Assembly (NCBI GenBank): GCA_963839955.1 | Contig: CAWIXB010000001.1 | Location: 3,658,001 to 3,722,000, forward strand | Origin: CAWIXB01 sp963839955 | GTDB lineage: Bacteria > Actinomycetota > Actinomycetes > JACCUZ01 | Length of the DNA stretch: 64,000 bases | Direction: 5' to 3' | Shown here: positions 1 to 8,600 of the stretch, piece after piece | How the letters are laid out: the number at the start of each line of letters is the position of its first letter | Numbering within the stretch: position 1 is the stretch's first letter | The notes under the pieces: generated by a model | The model's database searches: none | Told to the model about the DNA's origin: nothing | What the model saw: only the letters and a program-made list of their open reading frames with translations | Program-made: the position numbers and the translations under genes

Positions 1-999
1 GGTCGAACCGGCCCGCGTGTAGTACCCGCCGCTGAAGGCGAGGTCCATCGGCGTGCCCGGCGCGAGGAGCACCCCGCCGAACCCGTCGCGGAGTCGGACC
101 GTGTCCTCGCGCAGCGCCCCTGGCAGGGTCATCGTCTCCGTAGGGTCAAGCGTTTCGTTCCGAGGCTGCCGCCAGAACGTGCCGGTGTAGGTGGTGAGGA
201 CCGCGCCCCGCCACAGCCGGGGGCTGTCCGCGGGAACCTCGACCACAGGGGTGTCGGACAGCTGCCCGCGGGAGCGCAGGTCCAGGTCTCCGCTGAGGTA
301 GGCGTCGCTCGAGCGGCTTGCGGCGTTCGACCGACCGTCCGTGCCGCTGCCCACGTCGAAAGGTGACCGTTGGACCTGCACGCCCTCCGGCGCGGGCAGC
401 ACCAGAGCGATGACGACGCCGAGCACAGCGGACACGACGACAAGAGCGGGCAGGCGGTGCATGCCAGGTGGCATCCGACGGCCGGGGGAATCGGGCTCGC
501 CCACCACGTCGGCGGCGACGCGCAGGCGCGCCGAGCGGGCGACCGCGAGGGCGGCCAGCGCGCAGGCCCAGCCAAGGGCGAGGGGGAGGACGAGCACCGG
601 CTGCGGCGCGAGCCCCACCGCGAGCAGATGGGCCAGTCCGGCGACGGTCAGGGCGACCATGAGCTCGCGCACACGGTCGCCGAGGAGCAGCTGGGCGGCC
701 ATCAGGCAGAGGACAGCCAACGCGAGCCGGTCGGCGACTTCGCCGTCGGGCAGCTCGGTCGCCACTCGTGCGCTGGCAAGGGCAGCGAGCGCCACGAAGA
801 CGAACGCGCCGAGCTGACGGAGCTGGCGCGCACCCGGGAAGACGTACGGCGTGGCCGCGGCGCACACCAGGGACACCATCGCGGCAGCCGCCACGACCGC
901 AGGCACGATCCCCACCAGGGCGAGTGACAACAGACCCGTGAGCCCGGTGCCCAGGACGGTGGCCCGGAGGAACGGCGTCACCGACGGCTCGGTGCTCAC
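1..999 (-). CDS. TgpA-like DUF3488/transglutaminase membrane protein (C-terminal part outside window)
   Basis: The reading frame is open for 333 codons from a GTG at 999-997 to the window edge, so the C-terminal part is missing. The visible protein begins MSTEPSVTPFLRATV and has about six hydrophobic segments in the first 210 residues, followed by an extracytoplasmic stretch with the pattern 'WRGAVLTTYTGTFW' that is typical of TgpA/DUF3488 proteins just before their transglutaminase-like domain. The GTG overlaps the stop of the DUF58 gene by four bases (GTGA), so translation is probably coupled. MoxR-DUF58-TgpA is a widespread actinobacterial trio; the exact substrate is unknown. The catalytic Cys-His-Asp region lies beyond the edge and was not seen. 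Confidence 0.85.
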   Translation of the reverse strand, partial: MSTEPSVTPFLRATVLGTGLTGLLSLALVGIVPAVVAAAAMVSLVCAAATPYVFPGARQLRQLGAFVFVALAALASARVATELPDGEVADRLALAVLCLMAAQLLLGDRVRELMVALTVAGLAHLLAVGLAPQPVLVLPLALGWACALAALAVARSARLRVAADVVGEPDSPGRRMPPGMHRLPALVVVSAVLGVVIALVLPAPEGVQVQRSPFDVGSGTDGRSNAASRSSDAYLSGDLDLRSRGQLSDTPVVEVPADSPRLWRGAVLTTYTGTFWRQPRNETLDPTETMTLPGALREDTVRLRDGFGGVLLAPGTPMDLAFSGGYYTRAGST

Positions 1000-2042
1000 C
1001 CGCCCACCCTCAGTCGTCGCACGTGGACGCCGGTCAAGGCCGCTGCTTCCGCGAGGGACATCCACCAGGCGTCGGGCAGCCCGCTCGACGCCACGATGAC
1101 GGCGTCACGAGCCCCGGCCCGGTCGAGCTCGCCCAGCACCGTGTGCGGCGAGGGCCAGGCCACGTCGGGCAGGGCGGCCCACCAGTCTGGCAGCCCGCGG
1201 GCGCCGCCTCCCGGTGCGGCAAGGAGCGCGCCGTCTGCGCGCCAGGCCAGGACGGTGACCGGGGTACCCGCGGTCCGCGCCACCCGGCAGGTCGACGCCG
1301 CGACGGACACCACCGTCTCCCAGTCCGGCGCATCGGACGGTCCGACCACTACGAGGACGACGGCGCGCGCCGGAGCCTGGCCGCGCTCGAGGACCATGAG
1401 CTGGTCACGCCGGGCGGTGCTCCGCCAGTGGACGCGCCGGGCCGAGTCGCCGGGTCGCCATTCGCGAACGCCCACCGGCTCCGGTCCGCGGCCCCGCGTG
1501 GTGGGCTCGGCCGCCGACTCGATGTCGACCCGGCGCACTGCCGTGAGGTCGGGCGGGGCAGGTGCGGGATGCACCACAAGGCGGTACGTCGGCATGCTCA
1601 TCGTGGCGTCGGCGGCGAACAGTCCCAGCGCATCGGCGGTCGACAGCGTGAACGCGGCCCCCTCTGTCACACCCCGCTCTGTCGCGGCCCGGCCGACGTC
1701 CAGGTGCACCTTGTCGCCCGGTGCGAGCGGCGGCACGTACAAAGAGAAATCCTCCAGCCGTCGGGTCCAGCAGAAAAGCGTCGTCTCAGGTGACCAGCGG
1801 CGGCCTTCGTTAGCCACGATTACGCACTGAAGCAGACGCTCGCCGACAACAGCGACGCCGTGATCCCGGCAGCGGATGCGCATGCCGCCGGTTGTGGGCC
1901 TCGTGAACAGGCCGAACATCAGCAGCGCGAAGACCGCGCCGGCACCGAGGACGAACCACCGGATACCGGTGAGTTCAGCAAGCGCACCAAGCGCGACAGC
2001 CAGCAGAAGGGCGATGAGCGCCGAGCCCTTCGCAGACCTCAC
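996..2042 (-). CDS. DUF58 domain membrane protein
   Basis: This 348-residue protein starts with two adjacent membrane segments (about residues 7-45) and then carries a beta-rich region and the DUF58 core. The DUF58 signature 'GVREWRPGDSARRVHWRSTARR' region (kept short: REWRPGDSARRVHW, around residues 195-210) is clear, followed by a von Willebrand A-like fold. DUF58 proteins accompany MoxR ATPases, which are thought to act as chaperones for vWA-type proteins. Here the gene overlaps MoxR upstream (ATGA at 2039-2042) and the TgpA-like gene downstream (GTGA), so the three form one translationally coupled operon. No enzyme activity is known for the family. Confidence 0.9.
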   Translation of the reverse strand: MRSAKGSALIALLLAVALGALAELTGIRWFVLGAGAVFALLMFGLFTRPTTGGMRIRCRDHGVAVVGERLLQCVIVANEGRRWSPETTLFCWTRRLEDFSLYVPPLAPGDKVHLDVGRAATERGVTEGAAFTLSTADALGLFAADATMSMPTYRLVVHPAPAPPDLTAVRRVDIESAAEPTTRGRGPEPVGVREWRPGDSARRVHWRSTARRDQLMVLERGQAPARAVVLVVVGPSDAPDWETVVSVAASTCRVARTAGTPVTVLAWRADGALLAAPGGGARGLPDWWAALPDVAWPSPHTVLGELDRAGARDAVIVASSGLPDAWWMSLAEAAALTGVHVRRLRVGG

Positions 2043-3040
2043 CGGAGGACGGGCACGGGGACCGCGGCGAGCACCTCGCCGATCACCATGTCGCTCGCGC
2101 CACGGTTGTCACCCTCTGCGAGGACGAGGCGGTGCCGGAGGCATGCCTGAGTCAGGGCCTTCACGTCGTCGGGCAGCACGAAGTCGCGCCCGGCGAGCAG
2201 GGCGTGCGCCTGCGCGCAGCGGACGAGGGCCAGTGCGGCACGTGGGCTCGCGCCGAGCAGCACCCGCGGGTTCTCGCGTGTCGCCTGTACGAGCGCGAGT
2301 GCGTAGTCGAGGACGGAGTCGGAGACGTGCAGGCCGCGGACGTGCAGCTGGAGGGCGGCGAGCTCGTCAGGCTGGACGACCGCATCGAGATCGTCGACGG
2401 TGGCCCGGGCAAGCTGCTCGCGCACCACGAGCCGCTCCGATGCGAGGTCGAGCGGGCCGAGCGACAGCGCGACCGCGAACCGGTCCAGCTGGCCCTCGGG
2501 CAGCGGAAACGTGCCGTACTGCTCGAGCGGGTTCTGGGTCGCGATGACGAAGAACGGGTCGGGCAGCGCATGGCGGATGCCGTCGACGGTGACCGCCGCC
2601 TCCTCCATCGCCTCGAGGAAGGCCGACTGGGTGCGGGGTGGTGTGCGGTTGAGCTCGTCCGCGAGGACGACGTGTGCGAAGACCGGGCCGGGCACGAAGA
2701 CGAACGCGCGTTCCTGCGGGTCCCAGATGCCGGAGCCGGTGATGTCGGACGGCAACAGGTCTGCCGTTGCCTGCACGCGGGAGAACGAACCGCCCAGGCT
2801 GCGCGCAAAGGCTCTGGCCAGTGTGGTCTTCCCGGTGCCTGGGGTGTCCTCGACCAGGGCATGGCCGCCCGCGAGCAAGGCGCAAGCCACCAATCGGGTG
2901 GCCTGGTCGTGGCCGCGGACCACCCGGCACACGTTCTCGACGACCCGCTGCGCGGTCGCGGTCCCCGACGCGATGGACGACGACAGAGCGCGCGCGGGCT
3001 CGCCGGAGCGTGCAGCAGGCAGCAACGGGTGCGTGGTCAC
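2039..3040 (-). CDS. MoxR-family AAA+ ATPase
   Basis: The protein has a Walker A motif (EDTPGTGKTTLARAF), a Walker B/sensor region (VVLADELNRTPPRTQSAFLEAMEE), sensor 1 ATQNP and an arginine-rich C-terminal lid, as in MoxR AAA+ ATPases. I chose the GTG at 3040 (333 residues) rather than the longer open frame reaching 3229, because GAGGAGGACC lies five bases upstream and family similarity begins only after this point. The ATPase is expected to remodel or mature the DUF58/transglutaminase partners encoded next in the operon. The 190 bp to the divergent gene at 3233 would hold the promoter. Confidence 0.92.
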   Translation of the reverse strand: MTTHPLLPAARSGEPARALSSSIASGTATAQRVVENVCRVVRGHDQATRLVACALLAGGHALVEDTPGTGKTTLARAFARSLGGSFSRVQATADLLPSDITGSGIWDPQERAFVFVPGPVFAHVVLADELNRTPPRTQSAFLEAMEEAAVTVDGIRHALPDPFFVIATQNPLEQYGTFPLPEGQLDRFAVALSLGPLDLASERLVVREQLARATVDDLDAVVQPDELAALQLHVRGLHVSDSVLDYALALVQATRENPRVLLGASPRAALALVRCAQAHALLAGRDFVLPDDVKALTQACLRHRLVLAEGDNRGASDMVIGEVLAAVPVPVLR

Positions 3041-3232
3041 GCGGCGGTCCTCCTCAAGAGGGGCTTCTCCAACGAACCATCGGCGTCCCGGGCGGCCGAC
3101 TGAACGATCGATAAATGTCGGCGTAGGGCCGGCTAACGCACCCCTAAGCGGCACCACGCCGCTCCCCGGCGGGCGCAGGGTCAGGACGCAGGCCGAGCCA
3201 CCTGGGCACGGCCCCCACCGAAGGAGCACCTC

Positions 3233-3619
3233 ATGCGACGTTCTCTCGCCCTCCTCACCACCTCACTGCTCGCCGCCACGCCGCTGCTCGTGGCCGCCCC
3301 CGCCAGCGCCAAGGACGGCGAGGTAGTCCGCACCGGCTCGTGCAGTGCGCGCAGCGACTGGAAGATCAAGGCCCACCACGACGACGGTGGCATCGAGTGG
3401 GAGCTCGAGGTCGACTCCCCCAGGGCGGGTCAGACCTGGCGGGTCCGGGTCTGGGACAACGGGACGCGCGTCTTCGCTGGGCAACGCACCACCAACGCAC
3501 GCAGCGGCTCGTTCGAGGTCGAGCGCACGACCCGCAACCGTGCCGGTGTCGACAAGCTGGTCGGTCGCACGCTCAACCTGCGCACGGGCGAGACCTGCCG
3601 CGCCGTGGTGCGGATCTAG
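3233..3619 (+). CDS. small secreted protein of unknown function
   Basis: The 128-residue product has a clear Sec signal peptide: MRRSLALL, a hydrophobic core to about residue 22 and a probable cleavage after APASA. The mature part of about 100 residues is rich in beta-strand patterns and has two cysteines (CSARSDW near residue 38 and ETCRAV near the end) that could form a disulfide. A good ribosome site (GAAGGAGCACCTC) precedes the ATG. I do not recognise a named family, although small secreted proteins of this kind are common in actinomycetes. It converges with the M36 protease gene, with only nine bases between the stops. Confidence 0.8.
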   Translation: MRRSLALLTTSLLAATPLLVAAPASAKDGEVVRTGSCSARSDWKIKAHHDDGGIEWELEVDSPRAGQTWRVRVWDNGTRVFAGQRTTNARSGSFEVERTTRNRAGVDKLVGRTLNLRTGETCRAVVRI

Positions 3620-3628
3620 CGGCGGCCC

Positions 3629-6600
3629 CTACGGCGCCAGCGGGTTCACCACCGTGACCGCCGCCGCCGGCGGCGACCAGGTCAGCGCCCCGGTGAACTG
3701 CACCGTCTGCGCGAGCACCCACGGCAGCTTCGCCGCCAGCAGTGCCGACGGAATGCTGCCGATCTTGGCCGTCAGCGTCACGGTGCCGGTGAAGTTCACC
3801 GGCACCGTGCCGAGGTCCCAGCGCACCGTCTGCCCGTCCGCGGAGACGAAGTCACGACCCGGCGCGGACACCAGCGTCAGCCCCTTCGGGAGGACGTCGG
3901 TCAGCTGCGCACCGGCGGACGGCTGCGGGCCCAGGTTCGTGTAGGTCAGCTTGTAGCTGACCGTCGAGCCGGGCGACGCCGTCGCCGGCCCGGTCGCGCT
4001 GGTGACGACGACAGGGTCGCCGGGCGGCCGGGTGCTGCTGTCAAAAGGGAAGGCCTCGAGTTCCGCGGCCCGCACCGACTGGCCACGGTCGGACGCCGTG
4101 TCGCAGTCCGTCGCGTTCAGCGGGTCGTTGTCCTGCTCACCCTGGTACTCCGGCGTGCCGGTGCACTGGTTGTGCAGGGTGACGATCCGCAGGTGGGTCG
4201 CCGCCGTGTCCGGCACGTCGAAGGTCCGGAAGAGCAGGTCCGGGGCCAGCGGGCGCGGCAGCGTGCTCGGGAAGGCATTCGCCGCACTGGTGAAGATGCG
4301 GGTGTACGGCGAACCCGGGGTCCCGCCCGGAAGCACGGACGAGCAGTTGCTCGTCGCGCTCTGGGTGCACGTCTCCAGGGCGAACTGGCGCAGCGCGGTG
4401 AAGCGGCTGCCCGCCTCGTCGTCGGACTCGTCCGCCGGCCGCAGCATCGCGCTCACCTTGACCGAGCGCACCATGGTCGGTGCGGTGCCCGCCAGGTTGA
4501 CGTTGACGAAGGGCTTCGTCACGTTGACGCCGGCAGCCTGACTCCTGGCCGCGTAGTTGGTGTTCTCGGTGTCGTCGATGAGAGCGCCTGTGTTGACGCT
4601 GCCCGGCGAGGCTCCGTCGATCGTCGCACCCTTGCTGCTGGAGGCGAGGTTGGGCGAGAGGTGGAGCTCCCGGTTGACGGTCTGGCCGGCGCTCACCGCC
4701 TGGGTGAAGCGCGTCATGCCGTAGCCGGGTGCCTGGAAGACGAACTCGTACTCGCCGGCCACGAACTGCCGGTTGTCCGGCAGCGGGGTCGCCGAGTCGG
4801 TGTCCATCAGCGGCGTGACCCGGGCTTCGTACTTGCCGATGTAGACAGTGCCCTTGACGAGCGGGCGCGAGGCCTGGCTGTAGTCGCGGGCGGACACCCG
4901 GATGGTGCCCTCGGTCGCGAACGGCGAGTCGTAGCGCGCCTGCGGCTGGTCGTCTTCGGTCGTGTTCGTGGTCGCGGTCTGGCCGAACCCGCGCTTGGCG
5001 AACGCGTTCCAGATCAGGCCCTGGTTGGTGGGCCACGCCGGGTCGGACGCGTCACGCATCAGGTCGGCCGCCAGCATCGCGTCACGGGCGTCGAGCATGC
5101 TCGTGTCCGGTCCTTGGAGCAGGTAAGCGTCGAAGAGCAGCTGCATCCAGCGCCGGTTGCCGGGGCACTGGCTGGCCGGCAGCGGCGGCTGCGGTGGCTG
5201 GGCCGAGGTGTCCCCTTGCGAACAGCGCGTCTGCAGCGCCTTGTTCGACGACGGGAAGGTGGCGTCGTACCGCTCGTTGAACAGCCGGCGCACGTCCCAC
5301 ATCACCGCGCTCCACGGCTCACCGTCCGCATGCACCTCGGGCCCGGTCACGTCGTAGCCCAGGTCGCCGTAGTGCAGCGGATTCTTGTCCAGCGCGTAGT
5401 TGCGGATGCCGGTGTTCTTGTTGCCGGTGACGTAAGCGCCCTCGACGGCCGGGCTGGTGCCCGTGGAGTAGCCGTGCTCGAACATGTACTCGAGCGCGAC
5501 CTGGTCGCCCCAGGACTCGCCCATCGAGCCGCCCTGGTAGCCGTTGAGCCCGCTGTCCGGGCCGCCGACCATCCGGTTGGAGATGGCATGGTTGTACTCG
5601 TGCCCGATGACGCTCATGTCGTAGTCGCCGTCGACGCACGGGGCGTAGAACGCGCCGGCGATCGGCTGGAACAGGTACTGGTTGGTGATGCCGGGGATAC
5701 CGTCTTGCAGCGTGATCTGGTTGGCGTTGTCCCGACCCAGGTAGCTCGGGGCGCCGCCGGTCACCGCACCTGCCTGCACGTTGCCGATCTCCGGGTCGCC
5801 CTCACGGCCGCCCGGGAACGGGCCAGGAGCGGTGAGGCCGAAGTTGCTGTCCTGCATGTTGTAGTTGGCCTCGGTGAACCCGAGGAAGTACGACCAGTCG
5901 TGGAGCCGGTTGTGCGACGCGAACAGGCTGGTGACCGACGCGTTGATGTCGTTGCCACCAGGCGTGAGGTTGGCCGGGTTGCACTTGTTGTTGTTCCACG
6001 CGTCCGTGAAGGGGTCGGTGTAGTTGCGGTCGCTCTTCACCGGCCGCTGCGCACCGCCAGGCGTGAGCGGGCTGAACCACGCCTCCGCCGTGTTGGCCGC
6101 GTTGCCCTGGGTGGTGAAGGTGGGGGTGTTCGTCCGGAAGTTGTAGTCCCACGGCCCGCGGGCGGCGAGGTTGTTCAGTGCGCCTGGCGGTGTCGTACAG
6201 CCCGGGACGGCGAGGCCCTCGACCCTGGTCACCCAGCAGCCGGTTGCGCGGTTGTCCGTGGTGGACGCGTAGTCGAGCGGCGGATTGGCGAGGAAGTACT
6301 TCCATTTCGGCGGGTAGGGCACCGGGCTGGTGACCGCGGCGTCCGACGTGCTGAACGTGCCCGCATAGTTGCCGGGCGGGGTGAACGGGACGGTGGGATC
6401 GGCGAACGGACAGACCTGCACGTTGTACACGCCCGGCGGCACCCCGGCCGTCGGCGCGTAGGTGACGGCCTCGGGGCTGGTGCCGGTGTCCGACGAGGCG
6501 ACGACGCCGCCGCCCGGTGCGAACAGCTTGAGCACGATGTCATTGGTGGCGATCGCGGCGGAGGCTGTGACGACGATCTGCTTGGTGCCGGCCGCGACCG

Positions 6601-7546
6601 TGAACGGGTGCATCGGACCGCACGCAGTCGCGGTCATCGTGCCCTGGAATGCCTGGTTGTCGGTGGCGTGGTCGACCTGATTGCGCTGCACGAGGACGAC
6701 GTTGGTGACTGCGTCGACGAACGAGGTCCAGGCCTGCGCGGTCGCGCCCTTGACGTTGACGACGTTCACCTCGAAGACGGGGCGCACCGAACCGTCCTGC
6801 CTGGGCAGGGCGACGAGCCTGGCCTGCTGGGTCTGCTGATAGCCGTTGATCTTGAACTCGGTCCACCCGGTGCGGGCGTTCTGCTTCGGGGTGCTGCCGC
6901 TGCCGAGGGCCAGGGTTCCCGTGCCGCCGACGCGGCGGGCTGCCGTGCGCCAGGCGTCGAGGGGCGCGACCGTCGCCTTCGGCGCCGTCTTGCCGGCTGC
7001 GAGGGGGACGAGCGAGGAAGAGACGTAGGCGACCTTGCCGGCCGCGACACCCACCGTGACCATGCCGTCGGAGCCGGCGGCGAGCGAGCCGCCCCCGGCG
7101 TACGGGAACTGCTGCCGGAACAGCACCGCATGGCCGCCCTGGCGCCCCATGGGGGACACGTTGTAGACGGGCAGCGCGTCGACCTGAGCCGCGGTCAGCC
7201 GGAAGGCCGCTGCGTTCGTGCGCAGGAAGGACCGCGCTGCGGTCGTCGGGTCGGAGGAGAGCCCACTGGCGAGGTACCCACCCGTCTTCATCAGCGACTG
7301 CGGGGTGCCGAAACGGTTCCACCGCGCTGTGGCACCGATGGCGCTGACCCGGGCGCGCTGGGCGTCGGTCGGCGCCACCGTCCCGGTGCGCGAGTCGTAG
7401 TCGTCGGTGCTCTGGCTCGGGCCGCGGACCGGCTCGATCAGGGCGCTGGCGCTGCCAGGGGTCACCACGGCGGCGACGAGGAGCGCGCTGACGGCGACGA
7501 GGACGGTGGCACCGTCCCGGAACCTGCGAATGGGACGGTGAGCCAT
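3629..7546 (-). CDS. secreted M36 (fungalysin) family metallopeptidase
   Basis: This 1305-residue protein has an Arg-rich N-terminus and signal peptide (to about residue 36), a fungalysin-type propeptide (about 60-290), a PPC-like beta domain inserted near 300-400, and the M36 catalytic domain. The zinc motif HEYNH is at about residue 645, followed by the downstream Glu region 'GGSMGESWGDQVALEY'. A DUF11 repeat-type domain (about 1185-1295, 'TYTNLGPQPSAGAQLTDVLP') ends the protein. M36 enzymes are zinc endopeptidases that cleave extracellular protein and release their own propeptide. The length is about twice that of the fungal enzymes because of the PPC and DUF11 modules. No LPXTG-type anchor is visible, so it is probably released. 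Confidence 0.93.
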   Translation of the reverse strand: MAHRPIRRFRDGATVLVAVSALLVAAVVTPGSASALIEPVRGPSQSTDDYDSRTGTVAPTDAQRARVSAIGATARWNRFGTPQSLMKTGGYLASGLSSDPTTAARSFLRTNAAAFRLTAAQVDALPVYNVSPMGRQGGHAVLFRQQFPYAGGGSLAAGSDGMVTVGVAAGKVAYVSSSLVPLAAGKTAPKATVAPLDAWRTAARRVGGTGTLALGSGSTPKQNARTGWTEFKINGYQQTQQARLVALPRQDGSVRPVFEVNVVNVKGATAQAWTSFVDAVTNVVLVQRNQVDHATDNQAFQGTMTATACGPMHPFTVAAGTKQIVVTASAAIATNDIVLKLFAPGGGVVASSDTGTSPEAVTYAPTAGVPPGVYNVQVCPFADPTVPFTPPGNYAGTFSTSDAAVTSPVPYPPKWKYFLANPPLDYASTTDNRATGCWVTRVEGLAVPGCTTPPGALNNLAARGPWDYNFRTNTPTFTTQGNAANTAEAWFSPLTPGGAQRPVKSDRNYTDPFTDAWNNNKCNPANLTPGGNDINASVTSLFASHNRLHDWSYFLGFTEANYNMQDSNFGLTAPGPFPGGREGDPEIGNVQAGAVTGGAPSYLGRDNANQITLQDGIPGITNQYLFQPIAGAFYAPCVDGDYDMSVIGHEYNHAISNRMVGGPDSGLNGYQGGSMGESWGDQVALEYMFEHGYSTGTSPAVEGAYVTGNKNTGIRNYALDKNPLHYGDLGYDVTGPEVHADGEPWSAVMWDVRRLFNERYDATFPSSNKALQTRCSQGDTSAQPPQPPLPASQCPGNRRWMQLLFDAYLLQGPDTSMLDARDAMLAADLMRDASDPAWPTNQGLIWNAFAKRGFGQTATTNTTEDDQPQARYDSPFATEGTIRVSARDYSQASRPLVKGTVYIGKYEARVTPLMDTDSATPLPDNRQFVAGEYEFVFQAPGYGMTRFTQAVSAGQTVNRELHLSPNLASSSKGATIDGASPGSVNTGALIDDTENTNYAARSQAAGVNVTKPFVNVNLAGTAPTMVRSVKVSAMLRPADESDDEAGSRFTALRQFALETCTQSATSNCSSVLPGGTPGSPYTRIFTSAANAFPSTLPRPLAPDLLFRTFDVPDTAATHLRIVTLHNQCTGTPEYQGEQDNDPLNATDCDTASDRGQSVRAAELEAFPFDSSTRPPGDPVVVTSATGPATASPGSTVSYKLTYTNLGPQPSAGAQLTDVLPKGLTLVSAPGRDFVSADGQTVRWDLGTVPVNFTGTVTLTAKIGSIPSALLAAKLPWVLAQTVQFTGALTWSPPAAAVTVVNPLAP

Positions 7547-7676
7547 GGTCGAACCCCTATGCCCGTGCCGGTCGCGGTGCGTCGCTGCCGGTCAGAGGGT
7601 CTAACTACCCACTTGCAGTGGAGTTACGGAATCGTCACAAGATCTTTTACTTTGTCCGGATTTGTGGAGATCGGGA

Positions 7677-8600
7677 TCACGGGCCGTTGCGGTCGTTCTC
7701 CCGCCGGCGGCCGCTGACCGCGTCATGCGTCGCCTCCAGCGCCCCCCGCGTCTCGTCGTAGGTGCGCTGGGCGACCCCCACGAAGAGGCAGTCGACGAGG
7801 GTCAGCTGCGCGATCCGGCTGGCCATCGCGCCCGAGCGGAACGTCGTCTCCCGCGCGGCGGTGGTGAGCACGTGGTCGGCGACGGTGGTGATCGGCGACC
7901 TGGAGAAGTTGGTGATCGCGACCGTCGTCGCGCCGTGCCGGCGGGCCTCGGCGAGCGCGTCGATGGTGTCGGTCGTCGCCCCCATGTGCGAGAACGCGAC
8001 CGCCACGTCACCGGGGCCCAGCAGCGCGGCGCTGGTGAGCGCGACGTGCGTGTCCGACCAGGCGAAGGACACCCGGCCGATGCGGTGCAGCTTCTGCTGG
8101 AGGTCGAGAGCCACGAAAGCACTGGCTCCCACGCCGTAGACGTCGATGCGCCGGGCGGCGCTCAGGGCCGCCACGACCTCCTCGAGCACGGCGAGGTCGA
8201 GCTGCTCCGCGGTCTCCTCAACAGCGCGCGCGTCGGCAAAGGCGATCTTCTCCACGACCTGCGAGAGGCCGTCGGAGGGCCCGATGTCGCTGCCGACCAC
8301 GCGCGAGGGCCTGATCTCGGCGCGCCCGGCCTCGGTCGCGAGTGCGAGTCGAAGCTGCGGGTAGCCGGTGAGCCCGAGCGCGCGGCAGAAACGCACGACC
8401 GTCGTCTCCGACGTGGCGCACCGGGCGGCCAGCTCGCTGATCGTCGAGGACGCAACACCGGCCGGGTCGGCGAGGACCTCGCTCGCCACCCGCTGCTCGG
8501 CAGGCGGCAGCGACGGCATGAGCGAACGGAGCCGCACGGCCGTCCCCAGGTTGCCGGGCGTCCTCCCGGCAACGGACTCGTCCGGGGCGTCCACACTCAC
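7677..8600 (-). CDS. RpiR-family regulator, MurR-like
   Basis: The 307-residue protein has an N-terminal helix-turn-helix of the RpiR type (ISELAARCATSETTVVRFCR, about residues 53-75) and a C-terminal SIS sugar-phosphate-binding domain (about 125-270; 'VYGVGASAFVALDLQQKL' and 'FSHMGATTDTIDALAEA'). RpiR/MurR proteins bind phosphosugars such as MurNAc-6-P and control amino-sugar catabolism. The GTG start overlaps the upstream hydrolase stop (GTGA). It is the last gene of a run nagZ-EEP-namZ-amlB-regulator, much like the murQRP-amlB-nagZ-namZ cluster of Bacillus. The effector is inferred from context only. Confidence 0.88.
   Translation of the reverse strand: MSVDAPDESVAGRTPGNLGTAVRLRSLMPSLPPAEQRVASEVLADPAGVASSTISELAARCATSETTVVRFCRALGLTGYPQLRLALATEAGRAEIRPSRVVGSDIGPSDGLSQVVEKIAFADARAVEETAEQLDLAVLEEVVAALSAARRIDVYGVGASAFVALDLQQKLHRIGRVSFAWSDTHVALTSAALLGPGDVAVAFSHMGATTDTIDALAEARRHGATTVAITNFSRSPITTVADHVLTTAARETTFRSGAMASRIAQLTLVDCLFVGVAQRTYDETRGALEATHDAVSGRRRENDRNGP

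Noticed and set aside
7590..7630. GGTCTAACTACCC near the M36/RpiR gap as a DasR-like operator
   Set aside because: The half-sites are two bases too far apart and the flanks do not match; it is not near a sugar operon promoter.
4172..7717. 1181-codon open frame on the plus strand opposite the M36 protease
   Set aside because: The M36 frame has a signal peptide, HEYNH motif and recognisable domains; the opposite frame is Arg/Val/Gly-rich composition only.
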